This document shows, piece after piece, positions 1-7,862 of a stretch of 64,000 bases of DNA. The stretch is from Arthrobacter ipis (GTDB lineage Bacteria > Actinomycetota > Actinomycetes > Actinomycetales > Micrococcaceae), in the NCBI RefSeq assembly GCF_014694315.1, contig NZ_JAAOXD010000003.1, positions 356,222 through 420,221 of the forward strand, written 5' to 3'. The translations under genes were made by a program, and so were the position numbers. The first letter of the stretch is position 1. Each line of letters starts with the position of its first letter. Under the pieces are notes generated by a model that did not search any database, was not told the origin of the DNA, and was given only the letters and a program-made list of their open reading frames with translations.

Positions 1-796
1 CCACGAGGCGGCACGAGCCGAGCGGCGCCAGCGTGGCGCCGATGCGCCGCACCGCGCTGGGCGAGGCGGCGACGACGGCGGCCAGGGCGCCGTCGTCGAC
101 CTCGGCTTTCGCCTCTGCGGGCGTCAGCAGCGGCAGCGGGGCGGTGCCCTCACTGCGGGTTCCGTCCAGTCCTGCGCCAAGGCGGCGCGCCGGCTCGGCC
201 GGGAAGTCCACGGTGGAATAGGCCACCACAGTGCGCACCCGGGCACCTTTCGCCGCAAGCCCCTGGGCCAGCGCAGGTGCCGCGATATCGGCCTGTGGCA
301 GCAGCACGGCAGCAGGACCGCCGGGCCACCCATTGACGATCCCGGCGGCTGAATGTTCCTGCTCCGGCTCAAAGTGCACGGCAATCCCGGCAGCCTCAAG
401 CGCCCTCCGGCTCGCGGGACCCACCGCGGCAACCAGGGTTCCGGCCGGAAGCCAGTCGCCCAGTTGCACGGCGCGCTCTGCCGCCTTTTCCTGCAATGCC
501 AGGACGGTGGTGGCACTGCTGACCACGAGCCACTCAAAGCTGCCCGCACCCAGCGCCTCAAAGGCGTCGTCAAGCGCTGCCTGGTCCGGCGCGCGTTCGG
601 CGGCCGTCAGCGGCAGCAGGAGGGGAACGGCGCCGGCCAGCCGCAGTGCCTCCGCGAGGGGCCCGGACCGCTCGGGGCTCCGCGTCACCAGGACGCGGCG
701 CCCGTCCAGCGGACGTTCTTCCAGGGGGCGTTCTTTCAGGGGCCGTTCTTCCAGCGAACGCTCGCCCCCGCGGTGCTCCCCGCTCATCATTCCCAT
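1..796 (-). CDS. hemD: Uroporphyrinogen-III synthase, 3' end beyond window
   Basis: Closes and isomerises hydroxymethylbilane to uroporphyrinogen III in the cytoplasm. The frame is open from the start codon to the left edge, so the C-terminus is missing. After a short charged repeat region the protein reads RRVLVTRSPERSGPLAEAL and later EWLVVSSATTVLAL and LVAAVGPASRRALEAAGI, all typical of HemD; the family is weakly conserved, so operon position also counts. It follows hemC by 17 bases on the same strand. Three in-frame ATGs (796, 790, 787) are possible; a GGGA precedes the inner ones, so the exact start is uncertain. Odd feature: residues about 11-30 are a 5-residue repeat (ERPLE type) encoded by a 15-bp tandem repeat, absent from ordinary HemD. 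Confidence 0.85.
   Translation of the reverse strand, partial: MGMMSGEHRGGERSLEERPLKERPLEERPLDGRRVLVTRSPERSGPLAEALRLAGAVPLLLPLTAAERAPDQAALDDAFEALGAGSFEWLVVSSATTVLALQEKAAERAVQLGDWLPAGTLVAAVGPASRRALEAAGIAVHFEPEQEHSAAGIVNGWPGGPAAVLLPQADIAAPALAQGLAAKGARVRTVVAYSTVDFPAEPARRLGAGLDGTRSEGTAPLPLLTPAEAKAEVDDGALAAVVAASPSAVRRIGATLAPLGSCRLV
706..765 (-). repeat. 15-bp tandem repeat in hemD N-terminus, 4 units
   Basis: Four head-to-tail 15-base units (706-720, 721-735, 736-750, 751-765) share the plus-strand pattern CCAGSGGMCGTTCTT with a few substitutions, the last unit being the most divergent. Because the unit is a multiple of three it stays in frame and encodes a charged ERPL(E/K/D) repeat ahead of the enzyme fold. 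Confidence 0.85.
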
Positions 797-813
797 CCGC
801 TGGCCGGCTGCGG

Positions 814-1812
814 TCAGGAAGCCGTCAGGTCCGCGATGTCCGCAGCCCCAGCTGCCAGCAGGACCTCGGCCAGTTCGATTCCGAGCAGGGTGGCGCCCAC
901 CTCGGTGAGTCCGTCGGTAGCCCGCTTGTCCCGCACCGAGGCGGTGCCGTCCACGGCGCAGACCACGGCTTCCAGGTGGAGCATGCTGCCCTTCCGGTAG
1001 GCGTACGCGCCCACAGGGGCGGCGCAGCCTGCCTCGAGCCGGGCAAGCAGCGCGCGTTCGGCCGTGACCGCAAGCCTGGTGTCGGCGTCGTCAAGGGCGG
1101 CCAGAGCCTGGGCGAGCACGCCCTGCGACCCCTCGGTGGAGCCGGCCCGGGGCGGCGCCTCGGCGGTACGGCATTCGATGGCCAGCGATCCCTGGCCGGC
1201 TGCCGGGAGCATGATGTCCGTCTCCAGGTATTCGGTGACGGTGTCCAGGCGGCCAATCCGTTCCAGTCCGGCGGCGGCGAGGACGACGGCGTCGAGGTCG
1301 CACGACTTCCCGTCAACCACTGCGTCGGTGGCGTTGCCGGGCAGCCCGGGCACCCGGCCCAGCCGCGTGTCCACGTTGCCGCGGATGTCCACGATGTCCA
1401 GGTCAGGGCGGACGGCGCGCAGCTGCGCTGCCCGGCGGGGGGAACCGGTGCCGACGCGGGCGCCCTTGCGAAGGTCGGCCAGCTTGAGCCCGTCGCGGGC
1501 GCAGAGGACGTCGCGGACGTCCACACGCGGCGGGGTGGCGGCCAGCGTCAGGCCCGGGGCGGAGCCGGTGGGCAGGTCCTTCAGGGAGTGCACGGCAACG
1601 TCGCACTCGTTCCGCAGCAGCGCGTCGCGCAGCGCGGCCACGAAGACGCCGGTGCCGCCCATCTGGGACAGCGAGCCGGTGAGCACGTCGCCGTCGGTCC
1701 GGACATGGACGAGTTCGACGTCGAAACCTCCGACGGCGGCCAGCCGGTCGGCCGTCTGCTGGGTCTGGGTCAGGGCGAGCTTGCTCGCCCTGGTGCCGAT
1801 CCGTACCGTCAC
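814..1812 (-). CDS. hemC: Hydroxymethylbilane synthase (porphobilinogen deaminase)
   Basis: Polymerises four porphobilinogens into hydroxymethylbilane on a dipyrromethane cofactor. The 332-residue protein starts VTVRIGTRASKLALTQT, followed by the family blocks VHSLKDLPT, GTGSPRRAAQL, DIRGNVDTRL and AAGQGSLAIECR. The cofactor-binding cysteine lies in EAGCAAPVGAYA. Length is a little above the usual 310. The start is GTG at 1812: it overlaps the ferrochelatase stop by four bases (GTGA), so the two are probably translationally coupled. The frame is open further upstream but that part lies inside the ferrochelatase gene and carries no HemC sequence. Confidence 0.96.
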   Translation of the reverse strand: MTVRIGTRASKLALTQTQQTADRLAAVGGFDVELVHVRTDGDVLTGSLSQMGGTGVFVAALRDALLRNECDVAVHSLKDLPTGSAPGLTLAATPPRVDVRDVLCARDGLKLADLRKGARVGTGSPRRAAQLRAVRPDLDIVDIRGNVDTRLGRVPGLPGNATDAVVDGKSCDLDAVVLAAAGLERIGRLDTVTEYLETDIMLPAAGQGSLAIECRTAEAPPRAGSTEGSQGVLAQALAALDDADTRLAVTAERALLARLEAGCAAPVGAYAYRKGSMLHLEAVVCAVDGTASVRDKRATDGLTEVGATLLGIELAEVLLAAGAADIADLTAS

Positions 1813-3044
1813 TTCGAGTCCTGCCCGGCAGCCGGGTAGGGGTCGTGCCCCTGGCCGACGGTGGTGTCGGCACCGGCAATCGTGGGCTTTTCGCCGCGGA
1901 AGTTTTCGCAGCACCCGGGGCGGCACACGTCGTACCATGGCCCGAGGCCGGTAACGGCCTGGCGGTCCGCGATGTTGTTGGCTACCATGCGTTCGCAGAT
2001 CAGTTCGACGAGACCTTCGACAAAGCGGCGGTGCGTTCCCGGCGTGGGCACACGGGTGGCGGCGAGGCCGAGGTCGCGGCAGGTCTGCAGGGCTTCGGTG
2101 TCGAGGTCCCAGACCACCTCCATGTGGTCGCTGACAAAGCCCAGGGGCACGATGACGATGCCCGCGACGCCCTGCTTGGCGAGGTCCTCGATGGCATCGT
2201 TGATGTCCGGCTCCAGCCACGGGATATGCGGGGCGCCGGACCGCGACTGGTAGACGAGGGACCAGGCGGCGGACAGGCCGGAATCGGCTTCCACGCGGCG
2301 CATGATCTCCGCGCCGTTGGCGAGGTGCTGGGCCACGTAGGCGGAATCCTCCGCGAACTCACGGGGCTCATCCTCGGAACGGCCGGCGGCCACGGCATCC
2401 CGGGTGGGGATGGAGTGGGTGGCGAAGAGAACGTGGATGGGGGCGTCGGGCTTGCCGGCTGCGGCAAGCTGCGCGCGCACCTCGGCGACTCCCTCGGCGG
2501 TACCCGCAATGAAGGGTTCCACGAAGCCGGGGTGGTCGAAGTACTGGCGGACCTTGTCCACTTCCAGCCTGCCGTCGAGCCCGGTTTCGGTCAGGGCCAT
2601 GCCGATGTCCTCGCGGTACTGGCGGCAGCTGGAGTAGCAGGAGTACGCGCTCGTGGTGAGCATGAGCAGCCGGCGGTGGCCGGCGTCGTACGCGTCCTGG
2701 AGGGTCTGCGGGATGTAGGGGTCCCAGTTGCGGTTGCCCCACAGCACGGGCAGGTCGATGCCGCGCGCGGCCAGCTCAGCCTCGAGGGCGGCTTTCAGCT
2801 CGCGGTTCTGCTGGTTGATCGGACTGATGCCGCCGTTGGCGCGGTAGTGGTGGGATACCTCTTCGAGTCGCTCATCGGGGATACCCCGGCCGCGGGTGAC
2901 GTTGCGGAGGAACGGAATGACGTCGTCCTGGCCTTCGGGGCCGCCGAAGGAGGCGAGGAGGACGCCGTCGTATTCCTTGGGGGCCAGCCTGCCGGTCTCG
3001 GTGACAGGGTTCGCGGCGTCTTCCTGCGGGTCCAACAGACTCAT
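1809..3044 (-). CDS. cpfC: Coproporphyrin III ferrochelatase
   Basis: Inserts ferrous iron into coproporphyrin III to give coproheme, the substrate of the neighbouring ChdC; the older name is hemH. The 411-residue protein has YDGVLLASFGGPEGQDDVIPF near the N-terminus, the metal-site histidine in FATHSIPTRD and the typical VVPLGFVSDHMEVVWDLD. Cysteines occur in SAYSCYSSC and near the C-terminus in DVCRPGCCENFRG, the arrangement found in actinobacterial ferrochelatases that carry a [2Fe-2S] cluster. ATG at 3044 overlaps the chdC stop (ATGA) and its own stop overlaps hemC, so chdC-cpfC-hemC read as a coupled unit. Confidence 0.95.
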   Translation of the reverse strand: MSLLDPQEDAANPVTETGRLAPKEYDGVLLASFGGPEGQDDVIPFLRNVTRGRGIPDERLEEVSHHYRANGGISPINQQNRELKAALEAELAARGIDLPVLWGNRNWDPYIPQTLQDAYDAGHRRLLMLTTSAYSCYSSCRQYREDIGMALTETGLDGRLEVDKVRQYFDHPGFVEPFIAGTAEGVAEVRAQLAAAGKPDAPIHVLFATHSIPTRDAVAAGRSEDEPREFAEDSAYVAQHLANGAEIMRRVEADSGLSAAWSLVYQSRSGAPHIPWLEPDINDAIEDLAKQGVAGIVIVPLGFVSDHMEVVWDLDTEALQTCRDLGLAATRVPTPGTHRRFVEGLVELICERMVANNIADRQAVTGLGPWYDVCRPGCCENFRGEKPTIAGADTTVGQGHDPYPAAGQDSK

Positions 3045-3742
3045 GCTAGGACCTCGGCGATCTCGCCCGCGGTGATCCGCCGCCCGGTGTAGAAGGGGAT
3101 CTCCTCGCGCACGTGGTTGCGCGCTTCGGTGGAGCGCAGGTGGCGCATCAGGTCAACGAGGTCCACAAGCTCGGGTGCCTCCAGGCCGAGGATCCATTCC
3201 CAGTCGCCGAGCGCGAAGGATGACACGGTGTTCGAAATGACCTGCGGGAAGTCGCGGCCCAGCAGGCCGTGGTCGCGCAGCATCTGGCCGCGCTCGTTCT
3301 CCGGCAGCAGGTACCACTCGTAGGAGCGGACGAACGGGTACACGCACAGCCACTCGGCCGGTGCCACGCCGCGTGAGTACGCCGGGGTGTGGTTCTTGGC
3401 GAACTCCGCTTCACGGTGCACGCCCATGGCGGACCAGACGATTTCGGTTCCCGCGAACAGCTTGCTGCGGCGGATGTCACGGATGGCCTGCTGCAGCGCC
3501 TCAGGCTTGGGGCCGTGCAGCCAGACCATGACGTCGGCGTCGGCCCGCATGGCGGAAACGTCGTAGCTTCCGCGGTGGGTGACCCCGCCCTCGGCCAGGC
3601 GCGCCACCAGGGCGTCGAAATCCTCTGCGGCATCGGCGCTGCGGAGGGCCTCGGCGGAGCGCTTGAAAACGGTCCAGAGGGTGAAGAACTGCTCGGCTGA
3701 TTCTTCGGTTTTGGTGACAGATTCGGCAGGAGTGTGGCTCAT
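3041..3742 (-). CDS. chdC: Coproheme decarboxylase (HemQ)
   Basis: Last step of the coproporphyrin-dependent heme pathway: two propionates of coproheme are oxidatively decarboxylated with hydrogen peroxide to give heme b. The 233-residue protein belongs to the chlorite-dismutase-like superfamily: FFTLWTVFKRS at the N-terminus, DVMVWLHGPKPEALQ, the tyrosine-rich block YPFVRSYEWYLLP, then SFALGDWEWILGLE and the C-terminal EIPFYTGRRI. The start is ATG at 3742, with AGGA about 8 bases upstream. A hairpin followed by a T run (3788-3808) separates it from the gene upstream, so it probably has its own promoter. Confidence 0.94.
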   Translation of the reverse strand: MSHTPAESVTKTEESAEQFFTLWTVFKRSAEALRSADAAEDFDALVARLAEGGVTHRGSYDVSAMRADADVMVWLHGPKPEALQQAIRDIRRSKLFAGTEIVWSAMGVHREAEFAKNHTPAYSRGVAPAEWLCVYPFVRSYEWYLLPENERGQMLRDHGLLGRDFPQVISNTVSSFALGDWEWILGLEAPELVDLVDLMRHLRSTEARNHVREEIPFYTGRRITAGEIAEVLA

Positions 3743-3787
3743 GGTTACTATCCTGCCCCTTCCATGCGGCCTAAGTCGAAAAACTCA

Positions 3788-3808
3788 ACTTCTACGCTGT
3801 GTAGAAGT
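3788..3808 (-). terminator. Rho-independent terminator before chdC
   Basis: Perfect 8-bp inverted repeat ACTTCTAC/GTAGAAGT with a 5-base loop. Read on the minus strand it is followed by TGAGTTTTT, as in an intrinsic terminator. It would end transcripts of the secreted-protein gene before chdC. The palindrome could alternatively be an operator for chdC; nothing distinguishes the two beyond the T run. Confidence 0.6.
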
Positions 3809-3816
3809 GGCTAATT

Positions 3817-5001
3817 TCACAGCGACCGACGGATCCGTACTGCGGCCACACCCGCCGCCCCGGCAAGCGCGAGGAGCCCTGCACCCCACCACACCTGCGG
3901 CTCAATGGTTCCGCTCCGTGACACGCCCATGACGGCACTCTCTGCCGGGCCGCGCGTGTAGGGCGAGCCGATCGTGGCCATGTTGTTGGGACCCGCGAGC
4001 TGCGCCGAGCCCCAGACTCCGCCGGCAACGCCCGCGGCCGAGCGTCCCCGCAGGCCGGACCCGTCCGACAGGCCCGTGATCTCCTCGAACGGGCTGGCGT
4101 CCGCGGAGGGGGTTTCGGTGGCCGCTGCGCTTTGCGAACTGCCGGCGGCCGGAGTCGGGGATCCTGCGGTTCCGGTCGCCGGGGAGCCGGGGGCGGATCC
4201 AGCGGGTGCTGATCCGGCCGGGGAAGAGCCGCCGGCTCCGGCTGACGGTCCTGACAAACTGCCCGACGGCGTCGGGGTTCCCGACTGCGACGGCGCTGAG
4301 GTTCGCGATGAGGACTGCGTGCCCGAGGGCTGTGTTTCGTACGGTTCAGGGGCTTCCGGAGTCCCTGATGGCCGAGCTGGCCGGGAGGGCGTCGCCGTTC
4401 CGGAAGAGGTCGGGGCTTCCGAGGAGGTCGGAGCGGGCGACGGCGACGGCTCGGTGTGACCTGGACCGGACGGTGCCGGAGCGGCCTGCGTGGGCGTGGC
4501 CGAGGCAGTAACCGACGGGTCAGGCGTCGGGCGGGCTGTGAGTGTCACAGATGGAACCGGAGCCGGGACCAGCGGCGCCAGCGACGGCGGCAGCGATTTA
4601 GACGGCGCTTCCGAGGGCGATGGCTCGTCCGTTGGCGAGGGGTCGTCCGTCGGCGAGGGGTCGGTGCGGCCGGCTGCTCTGCCGTCCGACTTCCCGCGGT
4701 TCGGCTTGCCTTCTCTCTTGCCGTGATTGGACAGAGCCGCCGCCGCCCAGGCCTCGAGGCCCGCGTTATCGACAGTGGCACCAAGCCCCGTTCCGGCAGC
4801 AGCACCGCCCTGGTCGGGCTCCGCCAGCAGGTCGGATGCAGCAGCGTTGGATTCAGCAGCGTCGGACGCAGCAGCGTTGGATGCAGGAACCCCTGCGGAC
4901 AAGACCAGTACCGCTCCGAACGCTGCCGCTGCTGTGCCGCGCCGAAGTCCCCCATGGAAACCAGTCAGCGAACGAAAACCATCGGACTTCTGATTGACCA
5001 T
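3817..5001 (-). CDS. Secreted Ser/Thr/Pro-rich surface protein, unknown function
   Basis: 394 residues from ATG 5001; an AGGG lies 9 bases upstream, and ATG 5007 is an alternative start. Layout: basic N-terminus, hydrophobic signal segment (GTAAAAFGAVLVLSAGVPA) at about 20-38, Ala-rich stretch, then about 200 residues dominated by Pro, Ser, Thr and Gly (PSPTDEPSPSE-type repeats) that look like an extended, possibly glycosylated stalk. A conserved-looking block GPNNMATIGSPYTRGPAES precedes a C-terminal membrane helix (VWWGAGLLALAGAAGVAAV) and a basic end RIRRSL. The helix and positive tail resemble a wall-sorting signal but no LPXTG motif is visible. It sits between chdC and cgoX on the same strand. 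No role in heme metabolism can be inferred from the sequence. Confidence 0.8.
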   Translation of the reverse strand: MVNQKSDGFRSLTGFHGGLRRGTAAAAFGAVLVLSAGVPASNAAASDAAESNAAASDLLAEPDQGGAAAGTGLGATVDNAGLEAWAAAALSNHGKREGKPNRGKSDGRAAGRTDPSPTDDPSPTDEPSPSEAPSKSLPPSLAPLVPAPVPSVTLTARPTPDPSVTASATPTQAAPAPSGPGHTEPSPSPAPTSSEAPTSSGTATPSRPARPSGTPEAPEPYETQPSGTQSSSRTSAPSQSGTPTPSGSLSGPSAGAGGSSPAGSAPAGSAPGSPATGTAGSPTPAAGSSQSAAATETPSADASPFEEITGLSDGSGLRGRSAAGVAGGVWGSAQLAGPNNMATIGSPYTRGPAESAVMGVSRSGTIEPQVWWGAGLLALAGAAGVAAVRIRRSL

Positions 5002-5119
5002 AGTCATCGACCCTAGACACAATTTCGCGCCGGGGAAAACTTGCGGAAGGTCCTCCCGGAATGTATCGCGGGCGGCAGGTAAGCTGCCTCCCCGCAGCCG
5101 TCCGGGAGAGCGGGGACGC

Positions 5120-6604
5120 CTACGCCACGAAGGCCGTGACCTGTGTTTTCGTGTCCGCCACCACAGCCGCCAGCCCGTTGCCGGCCAGCCAGCCGCCGAC
5201 CATCAGCAGTCCGTCCGTGCCGGCGCAGATCTGCCGGACTTCGGCGACCCGTCGCCGGTGCCCCACAGCGGCAAAAGGCAGCGCTCCAGCCCAGCTGACG
5301 ACGTCCCAGTCCACCAGCGCCTCCCGTGTGACGGGCACGGTCAGCAGCGCTGACGCATCCTGCAAAGCCATGTCAAGCAATGCCTCTTCCGACGCCGATT
5401 CCGGCCCCGGTTCGGCGGCAGTCGCAGCGGCTGACGCACCCTCGCTGCGTCCGTAGGAGAGCCGCAGCACGTGCCTGCCGCGACCGGCTGCCTCCGCCAC
5501 CCAGTCCCATTTGCCGGTGGCATGGGTGAGGGCCTTCGCCCGGATTCCCTCCGTTTGGGGCGCCACCAGGATTCCCGTTCCGCGCGGACGACGGTCCAGC
5601 GCGGGGAGGTCAACAACGAGTGTCACAAGCTTGACCGCAGGCCCGGGCCCGGGCTGATGCGCGGCGAGCGCCGGGACCGCTTTTCCGAGGAGCCGCACAG
5701 CGGATGGTCCGTCCAGGGCAACCACCAGGACGTCGGCCTTATAGCTGCCCTCCCCCGCCGCCACCTCCCAGCCCTGCGGGGTCCGTGCAGCGTCGGTCGC
5801 CACTGTCCCTGGCATCAGCTGCACGCCGCGTGCGCGGAGGTCCGCCACAAGCTCCGTGACGAGGGTGTGCATGCCGCCCTTCAGGCCGGCGACGGCGGAG
5901 CCCGCCTTGGCAGGCGTGGCTTCCGTTGGTGCGCCCTGCGTTGGCGTGGTTTGCGTTCCTGTCCCCTTGCGCTGGGCAGCCACGGCGGCGGCCAGCGAGC
6001 CGTGCCGGGCGACGCCCGCGCGCAACCCCGGCGCCACCATGTCCACGTCGAGCAGACCGGGGTCAGCCGAATGCACGCCGCCCACTACGGGTTCGACCAG
6101 CCGTTCCAGGACGCGGCGTCCCATCCGGGCCCGCACCAGCGCGGAGACGCTGGAAACCTCGGCAGTGGTTCCCACGGAGGCGGGCAGCAGTTTGTCCAGC
6201 GAGGCGCGCAGGGAGCCGCCCAGGCCCAGCGAGCGGCGGACCTCCGGGTCCCATGGATTGGCGGGGATGCCCAGCACGCCGGTCTTGGGAAGTTCGCGCG
6301 GTCCGCCCGGCAGCTGCACCCATGCGCCGCCGGGCCGCGGGGCAACGATATGTCCGCCCAGCCCGAGTTCAGCGGCGAGGTCGGCCACCGCGGAGGAGCG
6401 GGTGGCGAAGGACTCTGCCCCGCTGTCCAGGGTCAGCCCGGCGACGTCATGCCTGCCGACGCAGCCTCCCCAGGCTTCGGCAGCTTCCAGCACGGTGGTG
6501 TGGAGGCCCGCCCGTGCCAGTTCCCGGGCGGCCAGGAGCCCGGAGATGCCGCCGCCGACCACCAGTGCCGTGCGTCCGGCGACCGGAGGACTGCCCGCAG
6601 CCAC
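5120..6604 (-). CDS. cgoX: Coproporphyrinogen III oxidase (HemY-type flavoprotein)
   Basis: FAD enzyme that oxidises coproporphyrinogen III to coproporphyrin III in Gram-positive bacteria (hemY/hemG in older annotation). The 494-residue protein opens with the dinucleotide-binding motif VVGGGISGLLAARELARAG and the FAD region LEAAEAWGGCVGRHDVAG, followed by TLDSGAESFATRSSAV. It ends with MVGGWLAGNGLAAVVADT, the second FAD-contact motif of this amine-oxidase-like family. A low-complexity TQTTPTQGAPTEATPAKAGS insert near residue 225 is unusual. Its start is six bases after the hemE stop, so the two are co-transcribed. The pairing with chdC and cpfC supports the coproporphyrin branch rather than a protoporphyrin route. 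Confidence 0.93.
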   Translation of the reverse strand: MAAGSPPVAGRTALVVGGGISGLLAARELARAGLHTTVLEAAEAWGGCVGRHDVAGLTLDSGAESFATRSSAVADLAAELGLGGHIVAPRPGGAWVQLPGGPRELPKTGVLGIPANPWDPEVRRSLGLGGSLRASLDKLLPASVGTTAEVSSVSALVRARMGRRVLERLVEPVVGGVHSADPGLLDVDMVAPGLRAGVARHGSLAAAVAAQRKGTGTQTTPTQGAPTEATPAKAGSAVAGLKGGMHTLVTELVADLRARGVQLMPGTVATDAARTPQGWEVAAGEGSYKADVLVVALDGPSAVRLLGKAVPALAAHQPGPGPAVKLVTLVVDLPALDRRPRGTGILVAPQTEGIRAKALTHATGKWDWVAEAAGRGRHVLRLSYGRSEGASAAATAAEPGPESASEEALLDMALQDASALLTVPVTREALVDWDVVSWAGALPFAAVGHRRRVAEVRQICAGTDGLLMVGGWLAGNGLAAVVADTKTQVTAFVA

Positions 6605-6610
6605 AGCCCT

Positions 6611-7705
6611 TTACTCCGGGGAGACGGAGTGGATGAGTTCGACGACGCGCGTCAGGACGTCGGGGTCCGTTTCCGGCGGCACGCCGTGGCCGAGGTTCAG
6701 CACGTGGCCGGGTGCCGCCGCGCCCGACGCGATGACCTCGCGGACGTGCGCCTCAAGGACCTCCCACGGGGCGGACAGCAGCGCAGGATCGATGTTGCCC
6801 TGCAGCGGGACGGTGCCGCCCAGCCTGCGGTTGGCCTCATCCAGCGGCAGCCGGTAGTCCACGCCGACGACGTCAACGCCGACGTCGCGCATGGCCACCA
6901 GAAGCTCGGAGGTGCCGGTGCCGAAGTGGATCAGCGGCGCGCCCAGGTCACGGACGTGGTCCAGGGCGCGGGACGAGGCTGCGGCAACGAAACGGGTGTA
7001 GTCGGCGAGGCCCAGGGAGCCTGCCCACGAGTCAAACAGCTGGCCCGCGGAGGCGCCCGCCTCCAGCTGGGCGCGCAGGAACAGGCCGGAGGCATCCGCG
7101 GCCCAGTTGGCCAGCGCCGTCCAGGTCTCGGGGTCGGCGTGCATCATGGTGCGCGGGCCAAGGTGGTCCCGGGAGGGCCGGCCCTCCACCATGTAGGCGG
7201 CCAGTGTAAAAGGCGCGCCGGCGAAGCCGATGAGCGGGGTCTTGCCGAGCTGATCCACGGTCAGCCGGACGGCTTCCCGGATGGGTTCCAGCGACTCCTC
7301 AGTGAGGCGCGGCAGGGCGGCGACGTCGGCGGCGGTCCGCACGGGCTTATCCAGGACCGGTCCCACGCCGGGCACGATGTCGACGCCGACGCCGGCCAGC
7401 TTCAGGGGAATGACAATGTCGGAGAAGAAGATGCCCGCGTCAACGTCGTGCCGGCGCACCGGCTGCAGGGTGATTTCCGAGGCAAGCTCGGGGCGCAGGC
7501 AGGAGTCCAGCATGGCGACGCCCTCGCGGAGCTTCAGGTATTCCGGCAGGGAACGCCCCGCCTGGCGCATGAACCACACAGGGCGGCGGCTGGGCTTGCC
7601 GCCGCGGTACGCCGTAATAAGCGGAGAGTCAGCGGTGCGTCCGTCGCGAAGCGGATGGCCTGCGTCGAGTCCGGTACCGGCGGGGGTTACAGCGCTAGAA
7701 GTCAT
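6611..7705 (-). CDS. hemE: Uroporphyrinogen decarboxylase
   Basis: Removes four acetate carboxyls from uroporphyrinogen III to give coproporphyrinogen III. The 364-residue protein carries the signature PVWFMRQAGRSLPEYL near the N-terminus, FFSDIVIPLKLAGVGVDI, the GFAGAPFTLAAYMVEG block and the C-terminal LNLGHGVPPETDPD. ATG 7705 is chosen because the family-like sequence begins soon after it; the open frame extends further but into the intergenic region shared with hemA. A CACAAT box 8-13 bases before the ATG may make this transcript nearly leaderless. It leads the hemE-cgoX unit and is divergent from hemA across 157 bp. Confidence 0.96.
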   Translation of the reverse strand: MTSSAVTPAGTGLDAGHPLRDGRTADSPLITAYRGGKPSRRPVWFMRQAGRSLPEYLKLREGVAMLDSCLRPELASEITLQPVRRHDVDAGIFFSDIVIPLKLAGVGVDIVPGVGPVLDKPVRTAADVAALPRLTEESLEPIREAVRLTVDQLGKTPLIGFAGAPFTLAAYMVEGRPSRDHLGPRTMMHADPETWTALANWAADASGLFLRAQLEAGASAGQLFDSWAGSLGLADYTRFVAAASSRALDHVRDLGAPLIHFGTGTSELLVAMRDVGVDVVGVDYRLPLDEANRRLGGTVPLQGNIDPALLSAPWEVLEAHVREVIASGAAAPGHVLNLGHGVPPETDPDVLTRVVELIHSVSPE

Positions 7706-7822
7706 GCCTTTGATTGTGCCCAAATTCGCCCCCAAAAGATAACGACAGCCTGTCACCCGCGGCAGTCCCCTCAACGGGTGGCAGGAATCACAGGCCCGGA
7801 AACAAGGGATCCGGACAAAGGG

Positions 7823-7853
7823 TTGTTCTACGCGCCTACGAAAAAGCTATGAT
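7823..7853 (+). promoter_or_regulatory. hemA promoter, nearly leaderless
   Basis: TTGTTC (7823-7828) and TATGAT (7848-7853) are separated by 19 bases. Transcription would start near 7860, three bases before the GTG of hemA. No Shine-Dalgarno sequence is present. Confidence 0.6.
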
Positions 7854-7862
7854 TGTCGTGCT

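Noticed and set aside
3788..3808. Palindrome before chdC considered as an iron (DtxR/Fur) operator
   Set aside because: It does not fit the TTAGGTTAGGCTAACCTAA-type iron box, and the T run after it fits a terminator.
5471..7852. 793-codon open frame on the plus strand across cgoX and hemE
   Set aside because: It is antisense to two clearly recognisable enzymes, has the Gly/Arg/His-rich composition of a GC-rich shadow frame and no family motif.
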